NCBI GenBank assembly: GCA_943324725.2 | Contig: CALPMR020000063.1 | Coordinates: 1 to 12,320, forward strand | Reading direction: 5' to 3' | DNA from: Bordetella parapertussis | GTDB taxonomy: Bacteria > Cyanobacteriota > Cyanobacteriia > PCC-6307 > Cyanobiaceae | Length of the DNA stretch: 12,320 nucleotides | Notes under the pieces: model-generated | Told to the model about the DNA's origin: nothing | The model's input: the letters and a program-made list of their open reading frames with translations, nothing else | Databases searched by the model: none | Made by a program: the position numbers and the translations under genes | Shown here: piece after piece, positions 9,086 to 12,320 of the stretch | How the letters are laid out: each line of letters begins with the position of its first letter | How positions within the stretch are numbered: the stretch's first letter is position 1

Positions 9086-10111
9086 TCAGAAGGGGATCGG
9101 CATCGTCACGTCGGCGGGCTCGGGCGCACACAGGGGCACCCGCTGATTCACCACCTCGCCGATCACCACGATCGAGGGGGAGGCGAAGCCCTCGGCTGCC
9201 ACCCGCTCGGCCAGGTCGGCCAGGGTGGCCACCAGCTGGCGCTGGCCCCGCACGGTGCCCTGCTGGATCACGGCCGCAGGCGTGGCGGCGGCGAGGCCAC
9301 CGGCCAGCAGCTCCGCCACGATGCGGGCCAGGTTGTGCAGACCCATGTAGATCACCAGGCCGTCGCTGCTGCGGGCCAGGCCGCGCCAGTCGACACCGGC
9401 TCGCCCCTTGTCGATCTCCTCATGGCCGGTGACGAAGGTGACACTGGAGCCGGCCTTGCGATGGGTGACGGGGATGCCGGCGTAGGCCGGGGCGGCGATG
9501 CCGGCGGTGACCCCCGGCACCACCTGCACCGGAATGCCCCGCGCCGCCAGATGGGCCGCCTCCTCACCGCCGCGGCCGAACAGGAACGGATCGCCGCCCT
9601 TGAGCCGCACGATCGTGCCGTGGCGACTCGCCAGCTCCACCAGCACGGCGTTGGTGCTGGGCTGGGGCACCGAATGGTGGCCGCGGCGCTTGCCGACGAA
9701 GTGAAGTTCGCAGCCCGCTGGCACCAGATCCAGGAACGCCTGCGGCACCAGGGAGTCGTAAACGAGGGCATCGCATTGGCGCAGCAGCCGGTGGGCCTTG
9801 AGCGTGAGCAGCTCCGGGTCGCCGGGCCCCGCACCCACCAGATAGATGGTGCCTGGGCGCTGTGGCACAGAAGGTGAGGCACCCGCCTTGGCTACCCCAG
9901 GATCCACCGTGCCAGGGACAGCCATTTCGCGGGCAGCCGTGGCGGACTCAGCAGCGGCGGCATCGGGGCTGCCGAAGTCCGGGATAGCGGCGTCAATGCT
10001 GCCCAAGGCGGAGCTGGCCGAATCGAGCCTGTTGGAGTGCGGGCTGGCGAAATCGAGCTTGACGGGATCGGGAAGGGCCGGATCGGGCATAGCGGCGGGA
10101 TCGGGGCTCAT
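9086..10111 (-). CDS. cobA: Uroporphyrinogen-III C-methyltransferase (SUMT)
   Basis: The enzyme adds two S-adenosylmethionine methyl groups to uroporphyrinogen III, giving precorrin-2, the branch point to siroheme and cobalamin. The 341-residue product has the complete SUMT core: GTIYLVGAGPGDPELLTLKA (87-106), GKRRGHHSVPQ (140-150), RLKGGDPFLFGRGGEE (169-184), VVPGVTAG (197-204) and PVTHRKAGSSVTFVTGHE (214-231). The core alone is about 255 residues, so roughly 85 N-terminal residues are extra and consist largely of a five-residue repeat. A start at ATG 9925 would give a normal 279-residue protein, but ATG 10111 forms a 4-base ATGA overlap with the stop of the upstream chelatase gene, which favours translation of the extension. 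It lacks the CysG-type dehydrogenase/chelatase domain, consistent with a separate chelatase next door. Confidence 0.95.
   Translation of the reverse strand: MSPDPAAMPDPALPDPVKLDFASPHSNRLDSASSALGSIDAAIPDFGSPDAAAAESATAAREMAVPGTVDPGVAKAGASPSVPQRPGTIYLVGAGPGDPELLTLKAHRLLRQCDALVYDSLVPQAFLDLVPAGCELHFVGKRRGHHSVPQPSTNAVLVELASRHGTIVRLKGGDPFLFGRGGEEAAHLAARGIPVQVVPGVTAGIAAPAYAGIPVTHRKAGSSVTFVTGHEEIDKGRAGVDWRGLARSSDGLVIYMGLHNLARIVAELLAGGLAAATPAAVIQQGTVRGQRQLVATLADLAERVAAEGFASPSIVVIGEVVNQRVPLCAPEPADVTMPIPF
9950..10084 (-). repeat. Degenerate 15-nt tandem repeat encoding a 5-residue period in the CobA N-terminus
   Basis: On the minus strand, codons 10-54 of the cobA frame divide into nine units of five residues: DPALP, DPVKL, DFASP, HSNRL, DSASS, ALGSI, DAAIP, DFGSP, DAAAA. 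Seven of nine start with Asp, and the fifth residue is usually Pro, Leu or Ile. At the base level, 10013-10030 and 10043-10060 match at 15 of 18 positions, exactly two units apart. This resembles, but does not match, the canonical pentapeptide repeat A(D/N)LXX. Confidence 0.75.
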
Positions 10112-10788
10112 GGCAGCGCGGCCAGTTGCTCAAGCAGCAGCTGGCGCAGCCGGGGCCGCTCCAGCAGAGGCGCCGCCCGGCGCTGGCCGAGCTGGGGCTC
10201 CAGTCGCTCGGTGAGCCGGTTGGCAGCCAGGGCCAGCGGGAGTACGGGGCCGTCGATGGCCAGGGCAGGCTCCTCGGGATGCGGTGAACTGTATGGAGCC
10301 GCCAGGCAACAGCAGCCGAGGCTGCGTTGCAGATGGGCCAGATAGCGAAGGGCGAGGGGCCCCTCCAGCGGGTGATGCAGCAGCAGTGGCGGCCGCGCCG
10401 GAAGCCACTCGCCGCCGGCGACCGGATCCGCCAAGGCGACCAACTCCGCCGCCAGGGCCTGCTGCCAGGCCGGCCAGGCACCCAGGAACGGCAGGCGCCG
10501 CACGCCGCCGCCGGCTGGAACGACTGCCGGGGTGGGCCGAAGCTGCCGGGCCAGGACCGGCAGATCAACGCGGGCGTGGTTGCCCGGCAGCAGCAACAGG
10601 GGCACCAGGGTCAGCCGCCGATCCCCGGCGGCGGGGCCAGCGCCCGGCTCCGGCGGCGGCGCCGTCAGGGCCCGCAGCGCCACCGGCGCCTGACGGCGCT
10701 GTTCCAGCTCCCGCGCCAGCAGCTGGTACACCTCGGGAATCACACCGCCGCTGCGCCCATGCACCACCAGCAGCAGGGGAGTTGCCAT
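10108..10788 (-). CDS. CbiX/SirB-like sirohydrochlorin chelatase, divergent
   Basis: The product is 226 residues from ATG 10788. It opens with MATPLLLVVHGRSGG, matching the N-terminal catalytic His (His10) motif of CbiX/SirB class II chelatases. A second motif, LVPLLLLPGNHARVDLP (61-77, His71), corresponds to the second metal-binding His. These enzymes insert Fe2+ or Co2+ into sirohydrochlorin. The C-terminal half (about 110-226) is Leu/Ala/Pro-rich and conserves only a vague LLLHHPLEGP echo of a second CbiX repeat. Its stop overlaps the cobA start as ATGA, so the two are translationally coupled and act in the same branch. Metal choice cannot be read from the sequence; the nitrate context (NarM next door, siroheme needed by nitrite reductase) suggests iron. 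The reading frame remains open far upstream, but those residues are antisense to the TrpD2-NarM gene. Confidence 0.75.
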   Translation of the reverse strand: MATPLLLVVHGRSGGVIPEVYQLLARELEQRRQAPVALRALTAPPPEPGAGPAAGDRRLTLVPLLLLPGNHARVDLPVLARQLRPTPAVVPAGGGVRRLPFLGAWPAWQQALAAELVALADPVAGGEWLPARPPLLLHHPLEGPLALRYLAHLQRSLGCCCLAAPYSSPHPEEPALAIDGPVLPLALAANRLTERLEPQLGQRRAAPLLERPRLRQLLLEQLAALP

Positions 10789-10830
10789 GATCCGCTGCAC
10801 CACCTGCGCCGGGCTCCGGACCGAACCCCC
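10789..10830. promoter_or_regulatory. Short divergent intergenic region between the chelatase and TrpD2-NarM genes
   Basis: Only 42 bases separate the two diverging starts, GC-rich throughout. This is too short for two non-overlapping promoters, so at least one promoter must overlap a coding start or lie inside the opposite gene. No NtcA-type GTA-N8-TAC site is present. A weak Shine-Dalgarno-like AGGTGG (minus strand, 10800-10805) stands about 11 bases from the chelatase start; none is seen for the plus-strand start. Confidence 0.4.
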
Positions 10831-12320
10831 ATGCTGCCTTCCGAGCCGGGCGATGGGCTGATCAGCGAGCGACGAGCCCGCTACAGCGAGCAGCTGGGGG
10901 CCGATGCGCTGCGCTTCCGGGAGCTGATCGGCAAGCTCGGCAGCGGTGAGCGCACCAGCACCGGCCTGAGCCGCGAGGAGGCCGCCGAAGCCCTCGATCG
11001 TCTGCTGCAGGGGCGGGTGAGCGACGCCCAGGCCGCGGCCTTCCTGATCGCCCATCGCCTGCGACGGCCCGAACCGCAGGAGCTGGCCGGCCTGATCGAC
11101 AGCTACCGGCGCCAGGGCCCCACCCTGCTGCCGGCGGGGCGACGGGTGCTGAGCTTTGGCGTGCCATTTGATGGCCGCTGCCGCACGGCGCCCGTGCTGC
11201 CGCTGACCGCCCTGCTGCTGGCGAGCGCCGGGTTGGGGGTGGTGCTGCATGGCGGCGATCCGATGCCGGTGAAGTACGGCCTCAGCAACGGCGAGGCCCT
11301 GGCCGCCCTGGGGCTGGAGCTGCGCCAGCTGGACTGGCCGGCGGTGCAGGCCGGCTTCGCCTCCTGCGGCCTGGCCCTGCTGCACCAGCCGCGCCACTTC
11401 GCGGCGGCCGAACGGCTGATCCCGATCCGCCGCCAGATCGGCAAGCGGCCGCCGATCGCCACCCTGGAGCTGCTCTGGAGCTGCTGCCCCCAGGCCGATC
11501 TGCAGGTGAGTGGCTTCGTGCATGCCCCCACCGAAGCGTTGGCCTGGCAGGCCCTGGAGGCTGTGGGGCAGACGGAGCTGCTGCTGATCAAGGGGCTGGA
11601 GGGGGGCGTCGATCTGCCCACCAGCCGGGTGGCGATCGCCGCCCAGCGCCGCGCCGGCCAGGACACACCGGAGCGGCTGCTGTTGCAGGCCCGGGATCAC
11701 GGCCTGCGCACAGCGGAGCTGGAGCTCACCAGCCTGGAGACCTGGCGCGATCAGGCTCTTGCGGCCCTGCAGGGCGCGGGCCCCCTGCGGCAGGCCTTGA
11801 TCTGGAACGGCGGCTTCCAGTTCTGGCGGGCGGGGGTAGCCAGCTCGCTGGCGGATGGACTGGAACGGGCCGAGGCGCTGCTGGTCGGGGGCGCCGTGGA
11901 GCGCTGGCGTCAGGCCTGCAGCGCCCGGCTGCAGCGGCCGCGACGCTGCTTCGCCTTTGAAGCCGATTTCGTCGACGATCTGCGCTGCCTGCCGATGGCG
12001 GTGCGGCGCAAGCTCGATCTGGCCGGCGTGAAGCTGAAACTGCAGCACTGGAGCGAGCTCGGCGACAACGAGCGAGCCGAGCTGCTGACCTGGGCCGACG
12101 ACCCGGCCGCGATCGAGGCCCTGCGGGCCCACCTGCTGGAGCGCACTGCTGAGCTGGGGGTAGGCAGAGCGAAGGAGCTGCCACGGCCGTGCGGCGAAGC
12201 CTGGCAGCTGGCCGACCAACTGCCGCCGGTGCTGCTCGAATCCTGTGCCCAGCTGGGCCTGTCGATCACGATCACGAGTTGGGCCGAACTCGACGAACTG
12301 CAGCGCTTCGCCCTGGTGAA
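10831..12320 (+). CDS. TrpD2-family domain fused to NarM (nitrate-reductase-associated protein), 3' end outside window
   Basis: ATG 10831 opens a frame with no stop to the window edge (496 codons visible). Residues 1 to about 365 are a glycosyltransferase-family-3 / anthranilate phosphoribosyltransferase-like domain: RFRELIGKLGSGERTSTGLSREEA (28-51, helical domain), SFGVPFDGRCRTAP (108-121) where true TrpD has GTGGDxxxTFN, and LHGGDPMPVKYG (139-150) in place of KHGNR. It is therefore TrpD2/YbiB-like and unlikely to make tryptophan. From residue 373 the sequence switches to NarM: CFAFEADFVDDLRCLPMAVRRKLDLAGVKLKL and onward to LQRFALV at the edge, leaving perhaps 25-35 residues unseen. NarM is needed for nitrate reductase activity in Synechococcus elongatus. 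There is virtually no linker. A GTG at 11896 could start NarM separately, but no clear ribosome site supports it. Both domain calls rest on recognised motifs; joint function is inferred. Confidence 0.85.
   Translation, partial: MLPSEPGDGLISERRARYSEQLGADALRFRELIGKLGSGERTSTGLSREEAAEALDRLLQGRVSDAQAAAFLIAHRLRRPEPQELAGLIDSYRRQGPTLLPAGRRVLSFGVPFDGRCRTAPVLPLTALLLASAGLGVVLHGGDPMPVKYGLSNGEALAALGLELRQLDWPAVQAGFASCGLALLHQPRHFAAAERLIPIRRQIGKRPPIATLELLWSCCPQADLQVSGFVHAPTEALAWQALEAVGQTELLLIKGLEGGVDLPTSRVAIAAQRRAGQDTPERLLLQARDHGLRTAELELTSLETWRDQALAALQGAGPLRQALIWNGGFQFWRAGVASSLADGLERAEALLVGGAVERWRQACSARLQRPRRCFAFEADFVDDLRCLPMAVRRKLDLAGVKLKLQHWSELGDNERAELLTWADDPAAIEALRAHLLERTAELGVGRAKELPRPCGEAWQLADQLPPVLLESCAQLGLSITITSWAELDELQRFALV
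11632..11639. repeat. HIP1 palindrome GCGATCGC
   Basis: Exact copy within the TrpD2 part of the fusion gene. Confidence 0.9.

Noticed and set aside
10789..12219. Upstream minus-strand extension of the chelatase frame, up to 703 codons in total
   Set aside because: The part above 10788 is Gln/Ala/Gly/Leu-rich with no motif and is antisense to the well-supported TrpD2-NarM gene. The CbiX-like protein begins naturally at ATG 10788.

Overview
The window reads as chromosomal DNA of a high-GC cyanobacterium, most likely a picocyanobacterium of the Cyanobium/Synechococcus group. The evidence is dense GC-rich coding, five copies of the cyanobacterial palindrome HIP1 (GCGATCGC), and a NarM domain, which is typical of cyanobacterial nitrate assimilation, beside siroheme-synthesis genes. 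No tRNA, rRNA, transposase, CRISPR array or phage gene was seen. No stretch above 300 bases lacks a gene.

Left part (1-7386, all +): a circularly permuted ATP-grasp protein (its N-terminus lies outside the window), an alpha-E protein and a transglutaminase-like protease form a tight overlapping operon. This trio is known across bacteria as a putative peptide-synthesis/peptidase module, sometimes found with the proteasome-like Anbu peptidase. After a 127-base gap come glycogen phosphorylase (GlgP) and, 10 bases later, a stand-alone DUF2126 protein. DUF2126 is a predicted COOH-NH2 ligase-like partner of the trio and is often fused to its transglutaminase domain. The glycogen gene therefore sits inside an otherwise coherent peptide-modification locus.

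Middle (7458-9076): a small cupin protein on the minus strand and a divergently transcribed, exported CsgG-family protein on the plus strand. They are separated by about 215 bases. A six-codon mini-ORF with a strong Shine-Dalgarno overlaps the csgG-like start.

Right part (9086-12320): CobA (uroporphyrinogen-III C-methyltransferase) and a CbiX/SirB-like chelatase form a translationally coupled minus-strand pair that would supply siroheme or a cobalt corrinoid. A divergent plus-strand ORF, still open at the window edge, encodes a TrpD2-family domain fused in frame to NarM, the nitrate-reductase-associated protein. Siroheme is the cofactor of ferredoxin-nitrite reductase, so this end is probably the edge of a nitrate-assimilation cluster.

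The most notable features are the TrpD2-NarM fusion, a degenerate 15-nt/5-residue tandem repeat encoding an N-terminal extension of CobA, the placement of glgP within the ATP-grasp/alpha-E/transglutaminase/DUF2126 set, and the mini-ORF overlapping the csgG-like start.
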